Assembly: GCA_013215525.1 (NCBI GenBank)
Contig: JABSQY010000021.1
Location: 9,622 to 21,164, forward strand
Direction: 5' to 3'
DNA length: 11,543 nt
DNA from: Nanoarchaeales archaeon
GTDB lineage: Archaea > Nanobdellota > Nanobdellia > Woesearchaeales > UBA583
Shown here: one piece after another, positions 1 to 6,328 of the stretch
Layout: every line of letters begins with the position of its first letter
How positions within the stretch are numbered: the stretch's first letter is position 1
Notes under the pieces: model-generated
Databases searched by the model: none
What the model was told of the DNA's origin: nothing
What the model saw: the letters and a program-made list of their open reading frames with translations, nothing else
Translations under genes and position numbers: made by a program

Positions 1-72
1 AATTTTCTAAATTCTAAATAAAAATAATAATAAACAAATAATAAAATAAATAAACCATCCAAACAACAAAAC

Positions 73-80
73 TTTATATA
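73..80 (+). promoter_or_regulatory. TATA-like box of the SBDS gene
   Basis: The sequence TTTATATA is centred about 26 bases before the ATG at 103. Archaeal TATA boxes lie about 25-27 bases before the transcription start, so the transcript should begin at or next to the start codon and be leaderless. No Shine-Dalgarno sequence lies between box and ATG. The rest of bases 1-102 is A/T-rich, with a short AAT repeat near 24-34, and shows nothing else. Confidence 0.6.
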
Positions 81-102
81 ATTCTAATAATATATATTTC
101 TT

Positions 103-807
103 ATGGTAAACGTAGATGAATCTTTTGAAGTAAGATACAAAAAAGCAAAAGAAAATTTTGAAGTATTAGTAGATTTTGATAAATTAAATCTATATAGAGA
201 CAATCAAGAAAAAATAAGTGTATTCGATGTACTAGCAGACGACAAGGTTTTTAAAGACCAAAAAAAAGGAAAACTAGCATCACAAACTGAACTAGAAAAA
301 CATTTCAACACAGACAAACAAGAAGAGATTCTAAAAGAAATTTTACTGAAAGGAGAATGTCAAATCCCAACAGCATATAAAAACAAATTAAGAGAACAAG
401 TAAAAAGACAAATTATAACATACATCTCTGAAAATGCAACAAATCCACAAACACGTGGAAAATACGCAAACACAATGATAGAATCTGAAATTGGAAAAAT
501 TAGATTTAATTATGAAATAAATAAAGATTATTTACCTCAAGCAAATGAAATGTTAAAACTCTTAAAAAAAGTAATGCCAATTGCAATATCAAGATCTAAA
601 ATTCAAATGAAAATCCCAGGAATGCATTGTGGAAACTTTTATGGACAGTTTAGACAATTAGGAAAAACAATGAAAGAAAAATTTGATGAAGAAGGATATT
701 TATGTCTAGAAATGGAAGTATCCGATTCTGAAGTAGATAGAGTAATTGAAGAAATTAAAAAAAGAGCAAACAACGAAGCTGAATACGTAGTTTTAAATGA
801 AAACTAA
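103..807 (+). CDS. SBDS: Ribosome maturation protein SBDS/Sdo1
   Basis: The 234-residue protein matches the archaeal SBDS family over its full length and has the usual length. SBDS acts in the cytosol, and in eukaryotes it works with an EF-2-like GTPase to remove the anti-association factor eIF6 from the large ribosomal subunit. Residues 1 to about 95 form the N-terminal domain, recognised by FEVLVDFDK, VFKDQKKGKLAS and EILLKGECQIP. Helical domain II follows, with the family sequence RQIITYISENATNPQT near 107-122. The C-terminal ferredoxin-like domain runs from about 165 and includes IPGMHCGNFYGQFRQLG. The ATG at 103 is preferred because a TATA-like box lies 26 bases upstream. In many archaea SBDS is next to exosome genes, but here the next gene is an unknown small protein. 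Confidence 0.95.
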   Translation: MVNVDESFEVRYKKAKENFEVLVDFDKLNLYRDNQEKISVFDVLADDKVFKDQKKGKLASQTELEKHFNTDKQEEILKEILLKGECQIPTAYKNKLREQVKRQIITYISENATNPQTRGKYANTMIESEIGKIRFNYEINKDYLPQANEMLKLLKKVMPIAISRSKIQMKIPGMHCGNFYGQFRQLGKTMKEKFDEEGYLCLEMEVSDSEVDRVIEEIKKRANNEAEYVVLNEN

Positions 808-860
808 GGGGTTTAAAGTAATAATATAATTTAATAAAGTATAAAATCAATTAGCATTAG

Positions 861-868
861 TTTATAAA
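861..868 (+). promoter_or_regulatory. TATA-like box that fixes the start of the small unknown gene
   Basis: TTTATAAA is centred about 27 bases before the ATG at 892. It overlaps an upstream in-frame ATG at 868, which would lie before the expected transcription start. The box therefore argues for 892 as the real start codon of a leaderless message. Confidence 0.55.
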
Positions 869-891
869 TGATTATTTGTTATTACTATATA

Positions 892-1290
892 ATGGTGAAT
901 AATCGAAAAACTAGAAGAGAAACAACTAAATTAAAACAACAAGCAAATTTAGATAAACAAATCACATATAAAAACAATTCTGAACAATGGTTTGAAAAAA
1001 AAGAAGATAATTTTTCAAATTCTCAAGGAACGTCACATTCATTAGATGATGTACTAGATGATTTAAATATTAAAAATGGGATTCAGGTTGATTTTCAAAA
1101 TAAAACTATTTCATTAATGAAATATACAAAATACAATGGAAATGTTGTTGATGTAGAAATGAATTATAAATTAACTGAAAATGGAAGAGTAAATATCAAA
1201 ATTGGTCAAACATATAACACAGATGTAAGAATCAAAAGTTTAAGAAATTCAATTGGAAGTATAGTTAAACAATACAAATCATCAATTTAA
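892..1290 (+). CDS. Small basic protein of unknown function
   Basis: I do not recognise this 132-residue protein. Residues 1 to about 45 are rich in Lys, Arg, Gln and Asn (MVNNRKTRRETTKLKQQ) and are probably disordered. They could bind nucleic acid, but that is a guess from composition. From about 50 the sequence looks folded: an acidic helix (SLDDVLDDLNI), then alternating stretches that look like beta strands (GIQVDFQNKTISLMKY, NVVDVEMNYKL, GRVNIKIGQ), and a C-terminal helix with the sequence RIKSLRNSIGSIVKQY. There is no signal peptide, membrane segment or cysteine cluster. The frame extends upstream to an ATG at 868, adding the residues MIICYYYI, but the TATA-like box at 861-868 makes 892 the better start. 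It has its own promoter downstream of SBDS and meets the regulator gene tail to tail. Confidence 0.7.
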   Translation: MVNNRKTRRETTKLKQQANLDKQITYKNNSEQWFEKKEDNFSNSQGTSHSLDDVLDDLNIKNGIQVDFQNKTISLMKYTKYNGNVVDVEMNYKLTENGRVNIKIGQTYNTDVRIKSLRNSIGSIVKQYKSSI

Positions 1291-1307
1291 TTTAAGTTAA
1301 TTAAATT

Positions 1308-1324
1308 AAAAAAATTAATTTTTT
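1308..1324. terminator. Probable bidirectional oligo-T terminator between convergent genes
   Basis: Seven A are followed by TTAA and six T, giving a self-complementary stretch with a T-run on each strand. It lies 18 bases after the small gene at 1290 and 47 bases after the end of the convergent regulator gene. Archaeal RNA polymerase stops at oligo-T, so one site could serve both genes. In such an AT-rich spacer this may be coincidence. Confidence 0.4.
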
Positions 1325-1370
1325 ATGAAAATAAAAATAATAATAAATGTTAATATATAAAACAAATTTT

Positions 1371-2282
1371 TTATTCTAAAAATTCAACATCATCAACAAC
1401 GCCATCACTATCTAAATCAAGACCACACACAACACGGGCCTGAGCATTTGAATCAAATATATTCCCTTCATCTAATTTCTCGAAATATTTTAAAAAAGTA
1501 AGTATCGCAGATTTTGTTCCTGAGTTTTTTTGTCCAGCAATAAATAGAATTTTTTTATTTAAATTAAAAGGTGAAACTAACTTATTTATAATTCCAGTTT
1601 CATCTTCAAAATAATTCTTCCCAGATACTTTTGAATAAATACATCCTTTTTCAATATCAAAATTAATTAACATATTATCATTAATTCTTGATGATACTTT
1701 ATTTACAATAGGACCACCAATTACAATTAAGTTATTATTTTCTAAATCATAATCAGTAACCTCAGTATCTAATTTAACAATAGAACCAGATAAATTTGTA
1801 AGATAAGTTCCTAAAAATAAAGCTAAATCCATACCAAAGTACCCATCACGTGAACGAGCTTTCAAAGGTCCATGTGGGTCTGGACTTCCAACAATAATAA
1901 TAGAATTCATATGTCCATTTTCAATAAATGGATTTAAATAATCTGATTCTTTTGAAATTGACTTTGACATTTTTTTAAAATCATTTAATCTAAAAAAAAA
2001 TCCATCACAACAAGTTTTGTAAAAATTTGCAACAGTCCCATTAATATTTTCACTTTTCTCAATCTCAATAAGTTTTGCTTTTTCTAATTTTTTAATATGA
2101 TAATAAATATTTTGTTCATGAACTCCAAACTCTTTAGCAATCTGTTTTGGATACATTGATTTTTTAGAAATCAAATTTAAAATTCTTTTAGAAATAGAAG
2201 ATAAACTAACAAACTTATCCAAATCAATCTCTCGAACATCAACTGAGTAATTTACTCCATTTTCATTTTTTACAATTTTCAT
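1371..2282 (-). CDS. Winged-helix transcription regulator with S-layer-like C-terminal domain
   Basis: The 303-residue protein has two parts. Residues about 28-90 are an ArsR-like winged helix: ISKRILNLISKKSMYPKQIAKEFGVHEQNIYYHIKKLEKAKLI, with the recognition helix near 55-66 and a wing following. Residues about 125-303 resemble the C-terminal region of archaeal S-layer-like proteins: SPDPHGPLKARSRDG (133-147), LIVIGGPIVNK (185-195), LFIAGQKNSGTKSA (246-259) and the ending GLDLDSDGVVDDVEFLE, where Asp289, 291 and 293 give an EF-hand-like DxDxDG loop. There is no signal peptide or membrane segment, so the protein should be cytosolic and the S-layer-like part may sense a ligand. It is divergent from glmS across a 366-base spacer. 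No TATA box lies at the usual distance from the ATG at 2282, so the start is less certain. Domain assignment is from recognition of the sequence and not from a search. Confidence 0.8.
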   Translation of the reverse strand: MKIVKNENGVNYSVDVREIDLDKFVSLSSISKRILNLISKKSMYPKQIAKEFGVHEQNIYYHIKKLEKAKLIEIEKSENINGTVANFYKTCCDGFFFRLNDFKKMSKSISKESDYLNPFIENGHMNSIIIVGSPDPHGPLKARSRDGYFGMDLALFLGTYLTNLSGSIVKLDTEVTDYDLENNNLIVIGGPIVNKVSSRINDNMLINFDIEKGCIYSKVSGKNYFEDETGIINKLVSPFNLNKKILFIAGQKNSGTKSAILTFLKYFEKLDEGNIFDSNAQARVVCGLDLDSDGVVDDVEFLE

Positions 2283-2389
2283 TTTTAATATTTTTTTTTA
2301 AGTGTTCCAAATTCACAATAACGAAATGGCAGAACACATTGCGACAGCCAAATTCGCCTAATTTCAAACTTCGTTTTCAGATTTTGTCA

Positions 2390-2513
2390 ATAGTGCCTAC
2401 TTTTTGAATCGCGACTAGAGTATACTTTGTGAAATTTTAATTTCACAATGGTTTAGAAATTTTCAACAATAAATTTCTTGACATCTGCGCGATTCTAAAA
2501 AAGTAGGTACTAG
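2390..2513. mobile_element. Inverted-repeat element, MITE-like or structured RNA
   Basis: The left arm (2391-2413) starts TAGTGCCTACTTTTT and ends GAATCGCG. Read on the other strand, the right arm (2488-2512) is TAGTACCTACTTTTT, two extra bases (TA), then GAATCGCG. That is 22 of 23 matching positions plus a 2-base gap, around a 74-base centre. TGTCA lies immediately outside both ends (2385-2389 and 2514-2518), as a 5-base target duplication would. TGTCA is nearly self-complementary, however, so it could also be an extension of the arms. The centre holds two further hairpins (2427-2448 and 2455-2478), so the whole could fold into a Y-shaped RNA or cruciform. No coding capacity is present, and any transposase would have to be supplied elsewhere. 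Confidence 0.45.
2427..2448. repeat. Perfect palindrome, possible operator or hairpin
   Basis: TTGTGAAATT, two T, then AATTTCACAA: two perfectly complementary 10-base arms. It lies in the spacer between the regulator and glmS, which suggests a binding site for a dimeric winged-helix protein. It sits inside the larger inverted-repeat element and about 150-200 bases from either start codon, so it may instead be part of that element's fold. A second hairpin follows, AGAAATTT at 2455-2462 with AAATTTCT at 2471-2478. Confidence 0.4.
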
Positions 2514-2619
2514 TGTCACAATATGGAAACTCCATAAATGTAATAAGATAATAAATAAAATGAATTGAATGACTATTATAAATTTATTCGTACTAGTCTT
2601 AAAAATAATTTTAATTTCA

Positions 2620-2627
2620 TTTATAAA
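2620..2627 (+). promoter_or_regulatory. TATA-like box of glmS
   Basis: TTTATAAA is centred about 25.5 bases before the glmS ATG, again predicting a leaderless transcript. No ribosome-binding sequence is present in the bases between the box and the ATG. Confidence 0.55.
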
Positions 2628-2648
2628 GATTTAAAGAGAAGATAAGTT

Positions 2649-4412
2649 ATGTGTGGAATAATTGCAAGAATAAGTACGAATGAAAATCCAACAAGCACGC
2701 TTCAAGGTGTGAAATTTCTAGAATATAGAGGATATGATTCATATGGAATTTTATTAAGTTATAACGGAATTGATAAAGTTGAAAAAAATATTGGAGAACT
2801 TCCAATTAAGAAATTAGAAGAATTAAAAAAAGAAAAATCAAATATTGAAATCGCACACACAAGATGGGCGACACATGGTGGAGTAACTAAAGAAAACTCT
2901 CATCCACATTTTGATAAAGATAAAAAATTCTTTGTAGTAATGAATGGAATAATTGAAAACTATTTAGACATAAAAGCAAACTTAAAAAACCAAGTTAAAT
3001 TCATCTCAGAATCAGACACAGAAGTAATACCACAATTCTTTTCAGTCTATTTTGATGAAAGTAAAAATGGAGAAAATGATGAAAACATTGAACAAAATTT
3101 AATTAATACAACATCACAAATGTTAGAAGAATTAAAAGGAGAATTTTCTTTTATTTTAAAATATAAAAATTATGTAATTTCATTTAAAAATATTAATCCA
3201 ATTGTTTGTGGAATTTCAAACGATGAAATTTTATTTTCATCTGATATGGGATACATACAAAATCACAGTTCACAATATTATAACTTAAATGATGAAGAAT
3301 TTGTAATCTCAAACTTTAATCAAAAAGATAAAAAAGTATCATTTAATTTTTATAAAGAGTATACTAAATTTAATCCGCAATTAAAAGAATCAGTAAAAAC
3401 TGACATTGATGTTTCAAACTCATATAGTACATATATGGAAAAAGAAATTAAAGAAGCAAAATTTGTAAGAAGTTTAATTACAACATCAAATTTATCTTCA
3501 TTAAAATATTTAAAGAATACAATTCAAAATAAACCAGTTATTTTATGTGCTGCTGGAACTTCATACTATGCGGCATATTATATGCATTATATGTTATTAA
3601 AACAAGGAATTAATTCGCAAATAACTTTAGCATCAGAATTAAATAATTACTCATCTGTAATTAAAAATTCAGTAATTATTATTTTTTCACAATCAGGAGA
3701 AACAGCAGATTTAATTTATCCACTTAAAAATCTTCGAGACAATAATGAGATATTTACAATCTCAAACTCGCCAAACTCAACACTTGACAGATTCGCATCA
3801 CGTTCAATTTATTTAAATTGTGGTCGTGAAATTGGAGTAGCATCAACAAAAGCATTTTCATTTCAAATATTTGTATCTTATTTATTAGAGAAAGAATTAA
3901 GTGGAATTGATATTGAAGATAATTTAAATAAATTTGAGTCTGAGTTTGAAAAAGTTTTAGAAGAATCTCAATTATTAATTGAAAAAATTTCAACAAAATT
4001 TAAATCTTCAAAGGATTATTTTTTTATTGGTCGAGATTCTTATCATCCGTTAGCTTTAGAGGGTGCTTTAAAGTTAAAGGAAATTTCATATATTCACGCA
4101 GAAGGTTTTGCTGGAGGAGAATTAAAACACGGAACTCTTGCTTTAATTGAGAAAGGAATTCCAGTTGTAGTGATTGGAGATAGTTTAGAAATAATTTCAA
4201 ATGCTACAGAGATTAAAACAAGAGGAGGAATAATAATTGGAATTAGTCCTACTTCTCAAGAAGTATTTGATTACCATATTAAAATCCCAAATTACTTTAA
4301 TGAATTATTTATAACATTAGTAATGCATACATTAGCACTAAAAACTTCACAAGGTTTAGGACACAATCCAGATAAACCAAGAAACTTAGCAAAATCTGTA
4401 ACAGTAAAATAA
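2649..4412 (+). CDS. glmS: Glutamine--fructose-6-phosphate aminotransferase (isomerizing)
   Basis: GlmS makes glucosamine-6-phosphate from fructose-6-phosphate and glutamine, the first step toward UDP-N-acetylglucosamine. The 587 residues are close to the family's usual 600. The N-terminal glutaminase domain has the nucleophile Cys2 (MCGII), EYRGYDS, HTRWATHG (70-77), NGIIEN (99-104) and the glutamine-binding SDTEV (122-126). The usual His before NGIIEN is Met98. Two SIS sugar-phosphate domains follow: CAAGTSYYA (300-308), SQSGETAD (347-354), EIGVASTKAF (394-403), LKEISYIHAE (476-485) and KHGTLAL (493-499). The C-terminal tail PRNLAKSVTVK carries the catalytic lysine at 582. All key residues are present, so the enzyme should be active. 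Its last 54 bases are repeated at 6238-6291, and its 3' end may have been supplied by an inserted segment. The stop is only 3 bases from the stop of the convergent Nudix gene. Confidence 0.97.
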   Translation: MCGIIARISTNENPTSTLQGVKFLEYRGYDSYGILLSYNGIDKVEKNIGELPIKKLEELKKEKSNIEIAHTRWATHGGVTKENSHPHFDKDKKFFVVMNGIIENYLDIKANLKNQVKFISESDTEVIPQFFSVYFDESKNGENDENIEQNLINTTSQMLEELKGEFSFILKYKNYVISFKNINPIVCGISNDEILFSSDMGYIQNHSSQYYNLNDEEFVISNFNQKDKKVSFNFYKEYTKFNPQLKESVKTDIDVSNSYSTYMEKEIKEAKFVRSLITTSNLSSLKYLKNTIQNKPVILCAAGTSYYAAYYMHYMLLKQGINSQITLASELNNYSSVIKNSVIIIFSQSGETADLIYPLKNLRDNNEIFTISNSPNSTLDRFASRSIYLNCGREIGVASTKAFSFQIFVSYLLEKELSGIDIEDNLNKFESEFEKVLEESQLLIEKISTKFKSSKDYFFIGRDSYHPLALEGALKLKEISYIHAEGFAGGELKHGTLALIEKGIPVVVIGDSLEIISNATEIKTRGGIIIGISPTSQEVFDYHIKIPNYFNELFITLVMHTLALKTSQGLGHNPDKPRNLAKSVTVK

Positions 4413-4413
4413 A
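4360..4413 (+). repeat. Left copy of a 54-base direct repeat (glmS 3' end)
   Basis: These bases encode the last 16 residues of GlmS (HNPDKPRNLAKSVTVK) and its stop codon. The same sequence recurs at 6238-6291 with four mismatches. The copies start 1878 bases apart, in the same orientation, and bracket the Nudix and guanylate-kinase-like genes. They behave like the left and right attachment sites of an integrated segment. Confidence 0.85.
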
Positions 4414-4415
4414 GA

Positions 4416-5060
4416 TTATACTTTATTAATAGGTTTAATTAAAATTGAATATTTTTTAATTAATTGCTTTAAATCATATGTATATAACTCCGGAGTTTTT
4501 TTAATACAATCTTTTAAGTTTTTTAAAGAGTATTTTTTAATTAAACTTACCTCATTATCATTAAATTTGAAATTCCCATCATAATAACCTAAATATATTT
4601 TTTGTATATAAAATACTTTAATAATTTTATTATTTTTTAAAACTCTTAATGATTTAACATTTATCTGATAACCAATCTCTTTAACTAGTGCCACTTTTTT
4701 TAAAATATTTTTTTGAATATTAGTTTTATATTCATTATCGCCTTTAAAAATAATAGGAATTATTCCTAATTCCTCATCACACTCTTTATATAATGTTTTT
4801 TCATAAGAATCCTCATCTACAACATGACCTCCAACACTTTTATCAAACATACCTGGATTTTGTACTCTAGACTCATTTCTTAATTGAACAATTATCTCTC
4901 CTTTTGAATTTAATAATATTAATTGGATTCTTTTAATTAAATATTTATTTTGTAAGATAGGATTATTCAATATTTTATTATAAAAGTTTATTCTGAAATC
5001 TTTAATTACAAATTTTAATTTCCCATTCTGTATTTTATAAACTTTAATTTTATCATCCAT
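4416..5060 (-). CDS. Nudix family hydrolase
   Basis: The 214-residue protein has a Nudix box at about 78-100, GHVVDEDSYEKTLYKECDEELGI. The metal-binding glutamates of the EExG part are present. The first conserved Glu is Asp and the usual Arg of the REUxEE motif is Lys92. The preceding NPGMFDKSVGGHV is typical of the subgroup related to isopentenyl-diphosphate isomerase and many nucleoside-diphosphate-linked hydrolases, so the substrate cannot be named. A longer frame starts at 5114, but the ATG at 5060 lies one base after the stop codon of the upstream gene, and the extra 18 residues are not Nudix-like. That spacing points to one operon and coupled translation, with no Shine-Dalgarno sequence visible. 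The residue content is rich in Lys, Ile and Asn. The gene ends 3 bases from glmS, so its transcript must run antisense into the glmS end. Confidence 0.85.
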   Translation of the reverse strand: MDDKIKVYKIQNGKLKFVIKDFRINFYNKILNNPILQNKYLIKRIQLILLNSKGEIIVQLRNESRVQNPGMFDKSVGGHVVDEDSYEKTLYKECDEELGIIPIIFKGDNEYKTNIQKNILKKVALVKEIGYQINVKSLRVLKNNKIIKVFYIQKIYLGYYDGNFKFNDNEVSLIKKYSLKNLKDCIKKTPELYTYDLKQLIKKYSILIKPINKV

Positions 5061-5061
5061 T

Positions 5062-6153
5062 TTAATTATTAATAAGAGATAACATTTGGTCAATACAACC
5101 TTCATTTGAATCACTTGTATTTAAAAGGACAAAATCATATCTATGTGGATTTTCTTCATATTCTTTTTGTTTTTTTAAAATAGTATCAATTCTTTTTTGA
5201 ATTTCACAATCATCAAGTCCTTTTTTTTCTAAATCTTGTTTAATATTATTTAAATCAACATCTTTATGAATATATAACACTTTTGTTTGTAATACTTCCA
5301 GTTTTATTCTATCAATAACTTCATTTTTACTTAAAACTAGATATACATTTTTCCCTTCCGTAATCTGTTCTTTTACTTTTTCTAAATCAATACCGTACTG
5401 ATGACCATGATGTTCATAAATAAGAGAATTTGAGATTTGAGGAACATAACTTAAAGCTTCTCCCCATGAATCTCTTTTTTCCCTAGTTGTTTGTTTATAA
5501 GATACATACTCATCTTTTTTAAACTGTTCAATGAATGAAATTAAATCTCTTTTACCTGAACTTTCATGACCTGAAATAATAAATAAATTCCCATTAAAAG
5601 AAATTTTTTTTTTTCTACTATAAAATTCAGAAAATAAATTAGATGCTTGTGTTTTTAAGCTTTCAATATCACCATTATTAATAATTACTCCATCTAAAGA
5701 AGTTAAATTATATCCAAATTGTTTATATAAAGAAAATTGTGAGAGCTCCCTTAAAGCACTATTTTCTCTTTGATTAATTATTGAATTTTGTCCAGTAGGT
5801 TCTCTATGTACATATGTTACAAGAACATTATCATCTCCAAATAAATTTCTTACTTCTTGAACTCCTTGAAAACTATTTAAAACAACAAGAGGATTTTTAT
5901 TCTGTTCTAACGCTCTATGAATATCAGTAGATTTCAAAGCATAAAACTCTCCAAATTGAGGGTATGCTATATCATACTCCATCGGCATCTCTCCTTTTTT
6001 AAAACAATTAGAATCATCATCATCCCCCCTAGTAGTTCTAGTAGTTGCTTTTTCAATAAAAATAAAATTTTTAGTTTGAGTTAGATAATCAACTAATGTC
6101 GTTTTTCCAACACCTGATCCCCCAACTAAAATATTAATTTTATTAGTTCCCAT
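5062..6153 (-). CDS. Protein with two tandem guanylate-kinase-like domains
   Basis: The 363 residues divide into two halves that each resemble guanylate kinase, normally a single domain of about 200 residues. Half one (about 5-175) has an intact P-loop, GGSGVGKTT (11-19), then TTRTTR (37-42), like the GMP-binding TTRxxR motif, and FGEFYALKSTDIHRALEQNKNPLVV. Half two (about 188-360) matches more clearly after its P-loop: TTREKR (222-227), HGHQYGIDLEKVKEQITEGKNVYLV (249-273), a helical region resembling the guanylate kinase lid, and YDFVLLN (339-345). Its own P-loop is GHESSGKRD (195-203), where Arg replaces the Ser/Thr that contacts magnesium, so this half is probably inactive or altered. It is first in a two-gene operon with the Nudix gene, both inside the glmS repeats. 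The function could be nucleotide kinase, a PhnN-like sugar-phosphate kinase, or a signalling role. The substrate is unknown. Confidence 0.8.
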   Translation of the reverse strand: MGTNKINILVGGSGVGKTTLVDYLTQTKNFIFIEKATTRTTRGDDDDSNCFKKGEMPMEYDIAYPQFGEFYALKSTDIHRALEQNKNPLVVLNSFQGVQEVRNLFGDDNVLVTYVHREPTGQNSIINQRENSALRELSQFSLYKQFGYNLTSLDGVIINNGDIESLKTQASNLFSEFYSRKKKISFNGNLFIISGHESSGKRDLISFIEQFKKDEYVSYKQTTREKRDSWGEALSYVPQISNSLIYEHHGHQYGIDLEKVKEQITEGKNVYLVLSKNEVIDRIKLEVLQTKVLYIHKDVDLNNIKQDLEKKGLDDCEIQKRIDTILKKQKEYEENPHRYDFVLLNTSDSNEGCIDQMLSLINN

Positions 6154-6172
6154 ATCAGTAGTAACAATTATG

Positions 6173-6180
6173 TACTTAAA
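6173..6180 (-). promoter_or_regulatory. TATA-like box of the guanylate-kinase-like/Nudix operon
   Basis: On the minus strand TTTAAGTA is centred about 24 bases before the ATG at 6153, with further A/T-rich TATA-like sequence just upstream. It lies inside the glmS repeats, so the putative cargo carries its own promoter. Confidence 0.4.
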
Positions 6181-6237
6181 AATATATCTTTTAATTTCAA
6201 ATATTTAATCTGTATAAATACACAAATCAAACGCTCT

Positions 6238-6291
6238 GACACAACCCAGACAAACCAAGAAACTTAGCAAAATCAGTTACAGTAAAATAAA
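6238..6291 (+). pseudogene. glmS: Orphan copy of the glmS 3' end
   Basis: Read from 6240, these bases encode HNPDKPRNLAKSVTVK and a TAA stop, identical in protein to the end of GlmS at 4362-4412. Fifty of 54 bases match. The four differences (AAT/AAC, GAT/GAC, TCT/TCA, GTA/GTT) are all silent. The match stops abruptly upstream, where the codon before His is TGA in place of the Gly codon, so no larger gene is attached. Silent-only divergence suggests the two ends diverged while each was part of a working glmS. This copy may then be the former chromosomal end displaced by the insertion. It is too short to encode anything alone. The spacer on either side shows only A/T-rich sequence. Confidence 0.85.
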
Positions 6292-6328
6292 CAAATAAAA
6301 TAAAAATTTATTAAAACAAATTTAATAC

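Larger units (their letters stand above)
2283..2648. other. Long divergent spacer between regulator and glmS
   Basis: This 366-base stretch contains no credible gene. It is visibly richer in G and C between about 2320 and 2420 than the other spacers. It holds an inverted-repeat element (2390-2513), a perfect palindrome inside it, a second short inverted repeat (AACGAA at 2320-2325 and TTCGTT at 2370-2375), the direct repeat CCAAATTC (2307-2314 and 2348-2355), and three copies of TCACAAT (2313-2319, 2443-2449, 2516-2522). GTACTAGT occurs at 2507-2514 and again at 2590-2597. The glmS promoter is at its right end. Confidence 0.6.
4414..6291. mobile_element. Putative segment integrated at the 3' end of glmS
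   Basis: The segment is bounded by two direct copies of the glmS 3' end and contains only the guanylate-kinase-like/Nudix operon and its promoter. Integration of an element that carries a replacement gene end into the 3' end of a gene produces this arrangement, as tyrosine integrases do in tRNA and some protein genes. The glmS 3' end is also the known target of Tn7-like elements, but those do not duplicate it. There is no integrase, transposase or recognisable Tn7-like end here. The segment could be a reduced element, cargo moved by an enzyme from elsewhere, or the product of recombination with a related glmS locus. Exact edges cannot be fixed within the repeats. Confidence 0.5.

Noticed and set aside
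2283..2648. A known structured RNA (RNase P RNA, SRP RNA, tRNA or glmS ribozyme) in the spacer before glmS.
   Set aside because: I could not find the conserved core sequences of any of these, and the glmS ribozyme is a bacterial element. An unknown structured RNA remains possible.
3754..3996. 80-codon open frame on the minus strand opposite glmS, and similar frames at 9318-9515, 10082-10312 and 10966-11223.
   Set aside because: All oppose well-supported genes, have low-complexity products and lack promoters.
4486..4502. AACTCCGGAGTT palindrome followed by a T-run, resembling a terminator for glmS.
   Set aside because: It lies inside the Nudix coding region, has no loop beyond four bases if folded, and intrinsic hairpin terminators are not the archaeal rule. 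The T-run alone could still stop some transcripts.
4360..6291. A Tn7-like transposon inserted at glmS.
   Set aside because: No Tns proteins or transposon ends are present, and Tn7-like insertion does not copy the glmS coding end. Only the target site is shared.
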